From: Ephemerocybe angulata
Taxonomy: Eukaryota; Basidiomycota; Agaricomycetes; Agaricales; Psathyrellaceae
Assembly: GCA_013368325.1 (NCBI GenBank)
Contig: JAACJK010000067.1
Coordinates: 1-64,000 of the forward strand
Direction: 5' to 3'
DNA length: 64,000 nucleotides
Shown one piece after another: positions 10,448 to 22,627 of the stretch. A model generated the notes under the pieces. It was not told the origin of the DNA and ran no database searches. It saw only the letters and a list, made by a program, of their open reading frames with translations. A program made the position numbers and the translations under genes. Position 1 is the first letter of the stretch. Each line of letters opens with the position of its first letter.

Positions 10448-11495
10448 ATGTTCAACTCAGCCGCCCACCATCCAATAATCTCTCTTTTTTCATCCACTGG
10501 AAGCCGGCCTTTGGCCATTTTCTCCTCCTCAATATCTCACGACGCCAATGGACTATCCTGCATATGTCTTCTTCACGATGGGAGGTCGGAACCACGGCCT
10601 GCAGCACCCGTAATCTTGCTACCCCCCTCTGCATCCCTGTCGACAACAGGGAAGATCCAAGGCACAGGAGGGCCCTCCGATTCTCAAGGATACACGCTCG
10701 ATCAAACCGTGCTGCACCTGCAGTCCCCTGATCTTCGTGGAACCTACATCCAGTGCCCTCCAAGCGCACCACACGTCGCCAAAGGATCTCCGCAAGTTCA
10801 GGATGACATCAGGCTCGATGCTGCGAGAATCAACAGCAGTCCGACCAGAAGCCTCGGAATCCGGCACCCCTGGATCCACCTCCAGGTTCGGAACCTGGGG
10901 AAGGACTGGTCTTTCGAAGTCGGCCTCGTTGATACCGCCAACCGTCTGGGAATACTCAGGCTGTCCACGTTCCAGGTGCGTCTGTCGAAGTCGTTCGGTT
11001 TCTCGGATTCGTGTCGGAAGAGGTTTAACAGCATCTGGTTCCTGGCTCCCTGAGGGATCTGAAGAAGTTATATGGCACTGTTCTCCTTGGCACCCGCTCT
11101 GTGTCCTTGGGACGATTTATTAATTTTATCTGGCTTGGTAGGCAGAACCCAGGCTTAAACTCCGATCCGGAAAGCCACCCCTGCTCCATCTACCACTGGC
11201 CTTTCCAGGTGCATCGTCCCGGCCATTGACCTCGTGGACGACCATAAATCTCCATCTGCCAATCTACCTGCCACATTTCTCCTCCAGTTCATTGGCAGCT
11301 TCCGCGAATGAAGGCGAGGACGAGCGTCATCACGATCGTGGCAACGATTCGTTGCCGATTCCACAGGGGCATTACTCTCATGTGTCGTACGTTCGTGTCT
11401 ACGCAACGTGCAGGCTTCGAAGGATCTGGTTCTCCGATACAGGATCGGGCCAGGCGCTTCCATGGGAGTTTGAACTATTCGCGAATGATTTGTAG
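10448..11495 (+). CDS. CFA20-domain (DUF667/FAP20-like) protein
   Basis: Two exons, 10448-10975 and 11142-11495, joined in phase 0 give 293 residues. The family call rests on the C-terminal signature YVRVYATCRLRRIWFSD followed by LPWEFELF, which matches the conserved end of the ciliary protein CFA20/FAP20 (an N/T-C-R-I/L-R-R-hydrophobic-F-S-D block followed by E-x-P-x-E-F-x-L), and on the preceding beta-rich part (YTLDQTVLHLQS, HPWIHLQVRNLGKDWSFEVG, LGILRLSTFQ). CFA20 is an inner-junction protein of ciliary doublet microtubules in flagellated eukaryotes; mushrooms have no cilia, so its role here must differ and is unknown. The insert EGEDERHHDRGND is low complexity. The intron (10976-11141, 166 nt) is longer than most here. 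Gene end lies 217 bp from the 3' end of MSH6, which is convergent. Confidence 0.8.
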
Positions 11496-11712
11496 GCTGG
11501 TGGCTGAAGCGGACGTGTCCAAGTCGATTCTTGTGGCATTGTGTGCGCTGAAATGTACATTTGAATCATTATAAACAATATAGGTTGGTGTAGTGGTATG
11601 GGTGATCAGACAATATGTGCAAAGGCGGAAGAGGAACTTCGTGGAATACTAGAGAAAGCAAAGCAAGGGGAGAAAGTTGGAATGGATTCAGAGAGTAGAG
11701 GGGAGGTCCTGC

Positions 11713-14700
11713 TCAAGCACCCACAGGAGGCAGGTAACCGCGGATTGCAGCTTTCAGACCCTTCAAGACCTCCCTCTTCCTGACAGGGTCGGCAGGAGGC
11801 TCAATGGCACCCGCTGCCAGTTTAAACAGGTACGCAAAATCGGCCTGGGCAACCACAGGCAACTTGGAAGCAGCGTCCATCGCGTGTTTGGTCTCAATTC
11901 GCGCCTTGAACTGTTTCGCAAACTCCTTGGAAATGACGTCTGCCCGTTGAACGACCTTAGTAGGAACCCCAGCCAGGTTGGCTACGTGCGTTCCGAAAGA
12001 CGACTCTGCGACACCCTTGACGAGTTTGTAGAGGAAGGTGAGCTAAAATGGGAGTGTCAGCGGCTCGTTTGCGGAAGACTTGTCAATACTAGGTGACCAA
12101 CCTCGTGGGCTTCGTCGTCGACTTCCGTTGCCATGAACATGCGAGAGATATTTGGATGGTAGGCATAATCGTCCGTGAGTGACCCATAATGAGTAGCGAA
12201 GAATGCCAGGGGCAACGTGTGAGTTGCAAGCTCGTGGAGAACAGCCTGTTCGACAGATTAGCACCCGATGGAGGAGATAGGTTTAACAGTCGCTTACCCC
12301 AGCGATAGCCATTCCATCCTAGGGTGCTTTGTCAGCGAGTAGGACAATGGAGGTGAAAGGGTTCCTTCCACTCACGAAGGTCGAAGTTCCTCTTCCAAGT
12401 TCATCCAAGATGACCAACGATCGAGGAGTAGCATCCCGAAGAATCTTGCAACATTCGTCCAGTTCGACCTTGAAGGTACTGGCATTCGAGAACATATTAT
12501 CATATGCACCCATGCGTGTGATGATCGCGTCTATAGGGCACATTCTGTAGGAAACTATTAGGGCAAATTCTTCGGTGAGAGGGAAGGGACTCACCGGGCT
12601 CGCGATGCAGGTACAAGCATTCCCAGCTGCGCCATAATCTTAAGAATTCTGTCAATAAACCGACGACAACGATAGGAGAGAAGCCATTCACCACTCCCGT
12701 CGCAGTCATCCTCATTAACTAAAAGGCAATATCAGTGTCTCGCACCACCCTCTGAAATGGAGTACGTACCGTCGACTTTCCACTGTAGATGGCAGCACCC
12801 CAGAGGTTAGCGAGCGATAGGTATATCGTATAGTGACACTTACGCCATGTTCGGCCCTGTTAAAAGCACGATGCCAGCACTCTCCCCACCCATGCTCACA
12901 TTATTGTCCACGAAACTCGTGATATTTGGGTTCAAGCACACAGTTGGGTGCCTCAGCTCCTCAAATTCCATAAAGGCCTTTTCACCCTCCACGAATTCAG
13001 GCCTGCATGACGGCGTCCCAATCGCCGTGCTGGACTTCGCCAGACTGAACAAGCAGTCGAGCTCAGAGAGCACCCGGATAGCTCGCAGCCAGACGGCGCG
13101 GTCTTTGCTGAACTCTTCAAAGAGCCGGAATTTAAAGGTTTTGATGACGCCGTTGCGTGTCTCCCGCGCCTCTTTAAGCTTGCGAACAGGTTTTTGGAGG
13201 GCTGGGACTACGAAGCGAATCTTGGCTTTGGTGGAAGACGACTTGGTCCAGGATGACGGGACGTTCTTGGCTTTGGCGGCAGTGGTTTCAATGAGGTAGA
13301 TGTCCTGCGCAAACAGAATAACGTTAGTAAGTCTTTCCTTGCGTTGGAGTGACGTTCAAACCTTGTTACCGATAGCACTGTGCCACCAGTTCAGCTCGAG
13401 TCTGAAGTCAGGTCAGCAAGGCAGTCGTGTTACAAAGGAAAGAAAACGTTATACCCAGTCGACTTGCGGAAACCCTTTATCTCATTCTCCAGAAGCTTCT
13501 CTAAATCTCGAATCTCTTCTGAAACAGCGTCGTATGCCTCATCTTTCCCTTCCTTGGGAATGAGTTCGTCGCCGTCTATTGAAATGCACTCATGAGTCCA
13601 TATCCTCATTTATTTGAAAGTAACGAGAACAAAACGCACCGTTTTCCTCGGGGCTTTGGAACATTGCTTCGAGGTTCTTGATATGGCCAAGCAAATCGGG
13701 GGCCCCACGAAGCAATCCAGAGATCGTCCGAGAGTCGAAACCCTCCGACTCATTCGCACATTCAGCCAGACCTTTACTCAGTGTTTTGAAAGCCTTTCTC
13801 GGAACGTTAGTGGGGAGTAACGAAGATGATGGAAAACGTACCTTAAGAACTTTGAGGAAGTCCTTGACTTTACAGCTCTTCGCGTGAATGCGCGAAACAA
13901 CACGCTCAAGATCGGGGAGGCCCTTTACAAATTTGGAGAATGGAGCTTCAAAAGTCGGGTGCTCAATGATGTCCTCGACCGCGTCGAGCCTTGCGTTGAT
14001 AGCAGACGCTTCTCGGAGAGGCATGCAAAGCCACATGCGGAACAAACGTTTCCCTATGTATTTCATTAGATGACTTGGATATGATTTATGACAACCTCCG
14101 ACTCACCTGAAGGCGTGACACACCGTTGAAGTAGACTGAGCAGAGTCCCTTCTTCAGATCCCTCGTTGTTTACCAACAGCTCGAGATGAGCTAGGGTTTG
14201 GCCATCCAAGGTGAGGTTCTGCCCACGCTTCATGGGGTCGTATATGTTAAAGTTTCGCATGCTGATGATGTCTTTATCGATGTTTAATTGGCGGAGGTAC
14301 CTAGGGGAAGGGAAACTCGCATCAGGACCAAGGAGAGGGTCACCTTTTGGGCGCTTACCAGATCATCGACCCCAGGGCTTCCATTGCAGGGCGATCATGA
14401 GCCATCTCACGAATCGACTGAGGGACAGATGGCGGTAGGATGTTGGCCGACCCTCCTTCACCTTCGCTGTCTTCCTCCATGGCGTCCTCGCCTTCAGAAT
14501 TCGGAAAAAGGGTCTTCAGCTCCTTGAGGGTGGCATCGTATTTAAAACCTTCGACATCGCGAAGCGCTGTCCAGAGGCAGCTGGAAGGTAGGATCGACTT
14601 GAGAATCCTTTGGGTGTCGACAGAAAGAGAGCCCTATTATCCTGGTCAGGATGCAGGTACGAACTCCTATGATTTGCACTTGCCTTCGTGAACAGGAACT

Positions 14701-16911
14701 CTTTTGGACAAATCTGGCGCAGGAGAGTTTCGAGCTTGGTCCGACAGATATCATCCACGAACCCGGTCAGGTTGAACTGGGAAGTTGAACAGTCCAACAC
14801 GCAGATTCCAAACTTGTTTGCTGAGTCGGAGCCATCTTCAGCCGATTCCTCGCATATGCAGACACAGTGACCAGCGTTTTCGTCTGTTAGAAGCGCAGGG
14901 TCGACCAGAGTGCCGTTTGTGTAGACTTTGTTGAGCTCTCTGGCAGAGACGAGGGGTTTAGCAGGAGACTGGAGCAATGGGGTTGGGATAATTACCGTCT
15001 GACAATTTTCTCCTTCTCTTTGTCCGCGCTGACTTTACCCTTCCCTTTATCGGCTGCCATGCGCATTTCCGCGCCAAGAGCTGTCTCCGCTTGTTCGACC
15101 CGTCCAACTTTGTATCCTTTACCCAGGAACTTTCTGCGCGCAGACACATGTTAAGCCCAGATCGGGATGGAGCAGCAAGGCACGTACGCAGCCCAGAAGT
15201 CAAACGCTATTTCAGGCACGCCAACCTGAGAATACATGGTGGGTAAGGTGTCGACTCTGTCGCAGGAAAGGAGAACCATACCATCGACATCTTCACGCGA
15301 GACGTCAATTTGAGGTCGAATTCTTGGTGTCCGATTCTAGCATCGTCTTCGTAAAGCTGGCGCATTGTTTATCAGAGAAAGGCGAAAGAAAGATGCATCG
15401 AACTCACTTCGAAGAATTTCCTGTGGCAACCGACGTTGATAAGTCAAAGGGCTTCTACAACACGAAGTAGTCATACACACCCTTTTTGGAAAAAAAGTAC
15501 CTGTTGATTGCGATATCAGCGTCGCAGCATATACTGAAGCACAACTAGAACCTACAGTATCGTAATGCTTCTGCTTGATCTCCCAGAACTGCACGAACTT
15601 TAGTTTAAAGCTACTTTAAGTGAAGTGCAACGACTTACTTGCTTCTCAAACGGCGTGAACTCCTTCCACGCTTTGGATGGAATATGCAAAGTTCGTGGAT
15701 CATAGCCCTCATCTCCGGGTCGACGGCCATCTATCTGTAAAGGAAGGCGTTGGTGAGATCGAATATACTGGTTATAGGGCCAAGACTCACATCACGGATG
15801 TCTTGGAGGAAAGCGAATGGGCTTTCCGCTTTCTTCTTGCCATCTTTCTTGTCCAGAGCTCGCTGCTCAGCGGCAGTCAGGAAACTTGATCCGCCTCCAG
15901 TGGAAGCTGTCTGCGTGAGTTGCTTTGGTGCACTTGACTTGGTCCCTGCCTTCTTGCTCTTCGAAGGCTTTGGTTCGTCTTCGTCTTCGTCGTCGAGGTC
16001 AAGATCCCTCGATGCGATGGAGGAACGACGGGAAGATGATGATTTGACAGACTTCGCCATCAATTCCTCTTCAGACTCATCGGATTTCGCAATGAAGTCT
16101 TCGTCGTCGCTGTTCTTCCTCGATGCAGACTCTGCAAGAAGATGAGTGGTGAGAACTAGTTCTGCCATGTACCGTACGCACTCTTCTTCTGGGGCGACTT
16201 CTTGAAACGGCCAAGGCGCTGAGTGAAAGACTTCAATGGTAAGTCTTCCTCATCCTCCTCGTCATCGCTCAGGCCTTCAGACAGCCGAGCCTTCTTCCCT
16301 GCAATCCTGTTAGAAGCAATTACTTAGGATATATGCGCCTTCTTACTGGACGCAGCTTCCGTGGGTGAGGATCCTCGGTGGCGCGACAGTCTTGACCTTC
16401 CTGCAGGCCGAATAGGCGCTTCATCGTCTTCGTCGTCCGAGTCTACGACGACAGCCTTGCGCTTGGGACGAGACTGGGAACAGCGTCAAAGCGCATACAT
16501 CAAGGTGTAATTCTGGTTGCGTACCGTTGCGCGTTCCTCTTCAGGCTCTGACGACGCCATTATGTCCATGTCAACATCAATAGGGTCACTTGTCGGCGGT
16601 GTGCTGACTCCCCTCGAAGACGTCGGTGAGCTTGGTCCGACCGATGAGGTCAGTGCTTTAGCACCCAGAGACTTGATATTTGGTGTCTTTGGTTGTAGTG
16701 GAGACGATTCTGGCGCTGTTTTTCTCGGTTTCGACGCGTCCTGTTTCGTATTCGACGTGGACCCCGCGTCCTTGGCGGTGCTAGAATTCTTTGTCGCTGG
16801 TGTTTTCAACTTTGGGGTAGCCTTTGACGTCGTCGCAGGGCCCTTCGAGAAGAACGACATCAAGCTTTTCTGCTTGAGCGACTCGGCGGAGGCCTTGGGT
16901 TTTGGGGGCAT
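11713..16911 (-). CDS. MSH6: DNA mismatch repair protein MSH6
   Basis: MutS-homologue subunit of MutSalpha (MSH2-MSH6), which recognises base-base mismatches and small loops in the nucleus. Joining 26 exons gives 1287 residues, close to the yeast length of about 1240. In order: PCNA-interacting box QKSLMSFF (residues 14-21), a long charged disordered N-terminus rich in Ser/Asp/Lys, mismatch-contact motif KFFELYEDDA (Phe-x-Glu around residues 382-384), connector and lever domains, Walker A TGPNMAGKST (about 1034-1043), [11 protein letters not shown] motif, Walker [17 protein letters not shown] (about 1110) and a C-terminal dimer region. The first Met (16911) puts the PIP box at the extreme N-terminus, as expected. 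Microexons of 20, 13, 13 and 21 nt carry key motifs (see findings), and one intron (14634-14683) is GC-AG. A 171 bp gap separates it from the divergent methyltransferase gene. Confidence 0.96.
14634..14683 (-). other. GC-AG intron in MSH6
   Basis: The donor reads AAG/GCAAGT and the acceptor TAATAG/G. Only this splice joins the frame ending EFLFTK to the downstream frame [16 protein letters not shown], which continues as expected for MSH6. No GT donor in phase is available. Confidence 0.7.
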
Positions 16912-17082
16912 TATGGGCGACGGTGGGGGCGGGATTCCTGACAGCTGTGACGGGAGCAATCCCATATGAGGGCGCGTTGTCGTCGCCTGCTTGGTCATGT
17001 ATATTTGTCGCGTCAGCGCCAAGCAAGAAGCCCCTATCAATGGGCGCTAAGCAACCTCTTCGTGCTATCCTCCATTCCACCA
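16912..17082. promoter_or_regulatory. Bidirectional promoter, MSH6 / methyltransferase
   Basis: The two start codons are divergent and 171 bp apart, so both leaders and promoters must share this stretch. No canonical TATA box is seen. Its centre contains GACGCGACAAATA on the minus strand, whose ACGCG core resembles the MCB (MluI) cell-cycle element of fungi; this is suggestive only. Confidence 0.5.
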
Positions 17083-18071
17083 TGTCCGACTATATGGATA
17101 TTCTGAGCGATGCGCTCGAGTTTCTTGGGGGAAAGCCTGTTGTCGACGACAATGAGATCAAGTACGGCCCCTTGGTCCTCTCGGTCGCCCCCAAGGTTTG
17201 CATCTTCCATCGCGTCTTGAACGAAACGAGCCGAAGATTAATATCACGCCTAGCATGGAAAGGCATGCATTTACTACTGGCTAGGGCATGGACACAAACT
17301 TACACCATGTCAAGGCCACCTCCCTCCTAGCCGACCATCTATTCTCTCCGTCGATCTTCCTTGCAGAGAGGATAGAACGGGGCCTGCTTGGATGTGAAGG
17401 AAAGACAGGTGAGTAACGGAATGAGATGAGCTTGATACACTGTCTAAATGGCGCAAAGCTCTTGAGCTCGGTGCGGGAGCAGCCCTTCCCTCCTTGCTGC
17501 TTTCCACTTTGCCCAATCCCCCGAAGCTCCTGGTGGTCACTGACCACCCCGATGAAGCCATCTACGGCAATCTGCGAAAGGTCGTCAGCAGAAACCAAGC
17601 CACGGCTCATCCCACTTGCAAGGTTATAGCTCAAGGCTACGCTTGGGGTGATGATCCGTCTTCTTTGTTGTAAGCCAGGTGTTCTCAGTTACGATCTTCG
17701 GACTGATTCCTCCTGGATCCCCTACTAGAGCTCTTCTTCCCTTCGACAACAATACCGGTTTCGAAGTCATGATACTGTCCGACCTCCTCCATTTTGACAG
17801 CTGCCACGATCTCCTGGTGTCCTCTGTTACGACGCTTTTGAAGAAGGCCCCAGAATCTGTGGCCCATGTGTCAGCGGGTGTCTACACCAAACCCGATGTG
17901 TGCAACTCCTTCATAAAGAAGATCGAAACGGCTGGGCTGCATATTGAAGAGGTCATCTCTGACCCGCAAGAACCATGGATGGGGACACTTCATGTCTCAG
18001 GATTGGATGCCAATGACCTCGCGCTTCGCAAGGCAAACTGCCGGTATTGGGTTGCCCGTTGGGCGGCGTGA
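17083..18071 (+). CDS. EFM7/NNT1-like class I methyltransferase
   Basis: Four exons (17083-17195, 17285-17408, 17459-17669, 17729-18071) join in phase to about 263 residues, the usual size for the Methyltransf_16 family. SAM-binding motif I is ALELGAGAALPS, followed by LVVTDHPD (motif II acidic residue) and the post-motif ILSDLLHFDSCHDLL, which is the D-hydrophobic-L/W-hydrophobic signature of lysine methyltransferases of the seven-beta-strand type; the C-terminus ends NCRYWVARW. Yeast EFM7 (first called NNT1, nicotinamide N-methyltransferase) methylates the N-terminus and Lys of eEF1A, and this is the most likely assignment, though a related family-16 enzyme cannot be excluded. Cytosolic; no signal peptide or membrane segment. 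Confidence 0.8.
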
Positions 18072-18722
18072 ACCCGTCAGAAAAGGCATGTTTCTCCCCG
18101 TACTGCTTTCCCCCGTTCATCTCTCTGCTCCACTTTTATCTTCTTTCTTGTGCACGAAGAAGCTCTGCATTTGTCTACGCATGTTCCCCAGCATGTACGT
18201 AGTTTAGAGGCCCGCATCGGCCGAACCTGAGGTCACTCTGACGGTCTATGGAGCAGTTATCACTTCGCCAACGTTTCCCCAGATTGTGATGGCAATAGTG
18301 TGGCTTCCTACGAGCCAATCTGGATCCTTCCCTGTCTCACGGGGAGCAGTATGTGAGCATTCCGGGGTAGGCTGTTGCTTTGACATGTTGTCTTTACAGC
18401 GACGGTAGGAATATGTAATGCCATACATTTCTGTTGGGGTGTCACCCGGTTCTGTGGAGGTAGAATTCTCCCCGCGAAAAACGGCTTCCATCAGGACTCC
18501 AATAGCTGTCTGTGGCTATTGAGAATGTAGAAGCAGGGGGAATTCTTGTGACATAGGGAATGACAAGGCTCCAAGGTGTCTGGGATTTCGATATGACGGC
18601 GACAGAAACGGTCGGGGGTTCGACGTATGAGGGCCTTTCTCGGGTCATGATCAGTGTCGCTTCTTGCCTTCGTAGCCCCATTGCAGCAGGATCACTACCA
18701 ACTGTTATCTTCGTGCAGGGAC
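18072..18722. other. Intergenic with possible gene remnant on the minus strand
   Basis: On the minus strand, 18442-18726 and 18246-18491 hold two overlapping frames (SYWSPDGSRFSRGEF and ENSTSTEPGDTPTEMYG) that read like one protein shifted by a frame, ending in DWLVGSHTIAITIW. No family is recognised. It may be a decayed gene or chance. The 3' end of the zinc-finger gene transcript probably also lies at the right edge. Confidence 0.3.
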
Positions 18723-19065
18723 TCAAATACGGCTGATAACATTACGGAAAACGTATATGATAGGCATAAGCCTATAGAGAACGAAGCTACTTAAGAAACA
18801 CGGTTTGAGCGGATTTAGACACAGTGTACGAGTAAGGGATGGGAGTGGCATAAGAGAGAAAATGACAACGAGGAACCAATACGAGCAGCATCTATGGGGC
18901 ATCAGAACAAAGCAAGCAGAGCAGAGCCGTACATAAATAGAAAGCAACTCGAAGTCAAGAAAGCAATACAGACCGAAAAACGAGGACAATAGAGATACCT
19001 AAAATATTACCGCAGATCGTTTGCACGGTCAAAATCCGCAAGTCGAAGGTGGTCGTTCATCACCA
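18723..19065 (-). other. Probable 3' UTR of the zinc-finger gene
   Basis: This follows the stop codon at 19066 on the minus strand. It is relatively AT-rich with TTTCTCTC and TATGTACGG-like stretches on the minus strand and no supported gene. The exact transcript end cannot be read. Confidence 0.3.
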
Positions 19066-21801
19066 TCAGGCGGAGGCCAAAAGATGAGGATGGCGAGCCG
19101 CATTGACGCCGACCCTACGAGCGTAGAGGCTGCTCACGCTGCTGGTCGCCGACGCGCCCAGACCCATCGACCTGAAGCCCAGTCCACCAATGTTTGCCCC
19201 CGCAAGACCGAGGTTGACGCCCATGCCGTGGGTTAACGACAGCGACTGGGAGGATAAAGGCATGCTCTGATGCTGTCCCATTGCCATAAAATCCATATCA
19301 AACCCACCCAACCCCATGCTTCTCACTGAGCTAGTGCTATTAGCATACTCGCCACCCATCGACAGTCCTGAGGACGAGTGGTCGTCCATGAGAGGGGGGG
19401 AGGAGTAAGAAATTGGCTCATCACTGTTGACGGTGTTTGTCATGGAATGACAGGGTATGCTGTGGCAGGGAGAAAAGGGGCAGAGGCAAGACCGCCTAGA
19501 ATTAGAGACGGTGCTTGCGTTGGTCGAGGAGCTGAGGCTGGATGAGGCGGAATAGGCAGACGAATGGCTTGATGAACGCGACGGCGGTGCCCTCGCCGCT
19601 CTGGACGAAGAGTGATGGTGGTCGCGAAGGGTTACGCCGAGAGAGGGAAGGGATATCGATCCGCCGAGGGACGGAAGCAGGGAGATTCCGACTTTGGTAT
19701 CAGGACCGTCATCTTTGTCACCTCCTTGCCCAGTCGGACCGTAATCGTCGAGGTCTCGGTCGCTACCATAATCTTCATCGCCTTCTTCATCGCTATCGCC
19801 TTCGTCTTCGGAAATTTCTCCGGTCGCTTCATCTACTGCCTTCAGCTTGGCTGAGTTAGTGCGCGAGGTCAGACTGGGAGGCATCCACCGCAGCTTAAAG
19901 AATGGAGCGCGCGAGAGTCGGTGCTTGGCGAGTTGCCCAGAGAGCCCATCGACGCTGTCAACCCCTCCATCACGCATACCGCTGTCCGAAGCATCAGGCC
20001 GCTCGGGTGCGATGACTGGTGGGTTGAAGCCGACGACGTAGGCAGCTTCACCGTTGCCGTTCGTCGGATTTGAGGGAGGAGGGATGATTCCATGTGTACG
20101 CAGGTGGCGCTTAGCATTCGAGCGAACGCCGAAGGTTCGCGTACAGCCTGGGAACCCACATGCGTAGGCTGTTGACGAAAAGAAGGCGGGGTAAGCAAGG
20201 ATGTTATAGAAGATGCAGAAGAAATATAATGAAAAGGTCCGTACGTCGGGCGTTGTTGTGCGTATTCATATGGGTTCTCAGACCGCTGGGCCTAGATGAG
20301 ACGCATTGTGTCAATACGAGGAGGAGGAGGAGGGTCTCGGTATGCTCAGGACGTACCTAGGAAATTTCTTGCTACATATTTCGCAGGTGTGCATCTTGCT
20401 TTTCTTTTTCTTCTTCGCCGGGGCTTGTTGAGAGGGCTGCAGCTCCTCCGATGCTCCCCCGTTTGCCTCGGCGGGGAGCGGCGGGGTAGAGACGGGGGTG
20501 TTGGGCCGCAGAGCCCCTGCCTTGACAGACGATGACGACGTTGGACGACCACCATCCTTCTCGCGGCGCTCGGTCAGAGACAGAGCGATGTCACCGCCTC
20601 CCCCAGACAAAGGCAGCGAAATATTGGTATTTGATTCCGATCTGGTTCCGGGATCGGCGTAAACAATATCCAAAGGAGGCCTTACAGATGTCGAACTGGA
20701 TCGTCCTTTGGCCGAACCATATGGTGGTCCTTGTCGCGACAATTGAATGCTGCCGGCCGAAGCCTCGTTCGTCCGAGTCGGGGGCAATGGATATGGCATG
20801 CGCCCCACCGGATGGCCACCGAGATGAGATGAAGCCAAGGTAGGGGTGCCCGTGGTCGAAGACCGTGAAGGGGACGATGAGGAGTGGGTCAGGGAATTAT
20901 ACCCACCCACCAGAGGACTATGACTGATGTTCCAGCCGGCAGATGCGTTACTCATGGGAATGGAGGGGCTCGGGGAAGAAGTCCGGTCGGTGACAGGATG
21001 ATAGTCATGGCTGTTACGCTCGTGCCGCGAATGGGACTGACTCTGGTTGTCATCATAGCCATAGGTCAGCTCCGAAGATGAGGTGAGCATCTCGAACCCA
21101 AGGCCGCTGTGAGAGCCCTTGGAATTGGGAGGAACCTTGGCGAATAGAGACGCTGAAGTTGTATCCGATGACGATGCTTCTGTGGTATACGATGTCATAC
21201 CATGAGAGGGGGAGGCGACCGTAGGGGGATAGAGGGGGGTTGCTGTAGAAGACGATAATAATTGAGAATGAACGTGGGTAGTCGAGGAAGCTGAGCCGCT
21301 ATTTGGGGTCCTCGAAAGACCTGGTGGCGACGGAGGGGAGCGATGATCAACAGCTGAGGCATCCCTGAGGGAAGTTCTTCCGTAGCGGTCAAAAATACTA
21401 CCATTTACAGATGCCGTGGCGGCCAAGTGTGGAGTATCAAAATCAAAGGCAGCCTCATAGTGGTTAGAGTTGTAGTTCGAGAATGTGTCGAAACTGCCGG
21501 CATCGCATGCGGACCCCAAGGTAGCGGTGCCAATGCTTGCTGTGCGTTGTGATGACTCTGGGTATATCGTCTGAGGAAAAGCGCCCTGCGCGGCGTCATA
21601 AGGGTTGGGGGTATATCGAAGAGGCGTCGCGTACGAGTTGGAAGAAAAATGACCTGGGTTGCTGTTAGTGGCCGGAGGATATCCCGGGCCATCCGAGACG
21701 CCGAAACTTCGTCTCGTCAGCCCACCGGAAGACATGTGGATGTTAGTGGAAGGGTGCTCCTGGGATCCATACGGCGCGCTCGAAAACATTTTGCTACCCA
21801 T
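19066..21801 (-). CDS. C2H2 zinc-finger transcription factor
   Basis: Three exons (20357-21801, 20245-20291, 19066-20168) give 864 residues. Two adjacent C2H2 fingers, CEICSKKFPR...LRTHMNTH and CGFPGCTRTFGVR...RHLRTH, lie at about residues 474-525 and are preceded by a Lys-rich KKKKKSK signal; the first finger is split over two introns. The long N-terminus is Ser/Pro/Tyr-rich and disordered, and the C-terminal half has an acidic stretch (ISEDEGDSDEEGDEDYGSD) and a Gly/Met/Ser/Leu-rich tail. Finger spacing and the second finger's CxxxxC loop (C-G-F-P-G-C) resemble fungal developmental regulators such as Schizophyllum c2h2-type factors, but orthology cannot be told from two fingers. Nuclear, DNA-binding; targets unknown. 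Confidence 0.85.
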
Positions 21802-22627
21802 CCTGTTATGGAAGAGACAATTGTGCAGGGTGGTGCAAAAAGCAAACTACGAGGATCGCGTGCAGCAGTCAAATCGTGAACCGATCCCTAAACTGAGCGT
21901 TTGGAAGCAAATAAGCCGCTGTGCGCCACCGTTGAAGACGTGTACTGGGTCTTACCTTCAAAGGCCCACTCACTTCAATAAAGCGGGTTCAAAGTATACA
22001 AACTGTAGGTATATCTAGAAAATGAGCTTCGTCCATGAATAAATTCACGATTCTGACTTACAGTGCACGACGTGTTGGTAGTTTGGGTGGCGCGTCGCCT
22101 CGGTTGAGTGTCTGAGCGGCGCGATGCCAAAGCTCGAGAGTGTAGTGAATGGTATAGACTCTTCGCTGCCGACAAGAGGTTAAGGTCGCCGAAAAGCTGG
22201 GAAGAGGACGGAGTGCAGGAAGGCGAACACGGGCTAGTTATATGAGAATTGGGAAGCGTTAGCGACTCCACCGAATCTGAACATCCAAGGCACCAGTCTC
22301 GATGAAATATGGACATCACGCAACGGGGGGATTCCTGACTTTATTACATCACCCCCTTGATTAATTGATTTATCGCGACCAGATCTAAACCCAACGTGCC
22401 GAGAATCCCTCCGAGGGTCCGATCCTCGATGTGGATGTGAACTTGATAGCTCGTTCTTGGACAAATCATACGGGCAGTGCGTTCTCTACGACATGGACAT
22501 GCCCAGCATCTGCTCAAGGATTGGTCTGCTCGTATCCGCCGACAAGTTTTGGGTTTCATGACACGCACCGCCTTCATGGCTCTTTTGCTCTTTTCAGGGC
22601 TGCCAACCCAGTTACAGCGAACCGCGC
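21802..22627. promoter_or_regulatory. Upstream region of the zinc-finger gene; no other gene supported
   Basis: The 826 bp upstream of the zinc-finger start includes its promoter and perhaps a 5' UTR intron. Short open frames on both strands show no motif. The plus-strand frame at 22431-22627 could be an upstream exon of the following small gene. Confidence 0.35.

Noticed and set aside
10327..10518. Minus-strand frame starting MAKGRLPVDEKREII, at first thought transposase-like
   Set aside because: It is antisense to the CFA20 gene start and its hairpin region; no DDE or HTH pattern can be supported.
11585..11610. GTTGGTGTAGTGGTA resembling a tRNA A box
   Set aside because: No B box or cloverleaf at the right distance.
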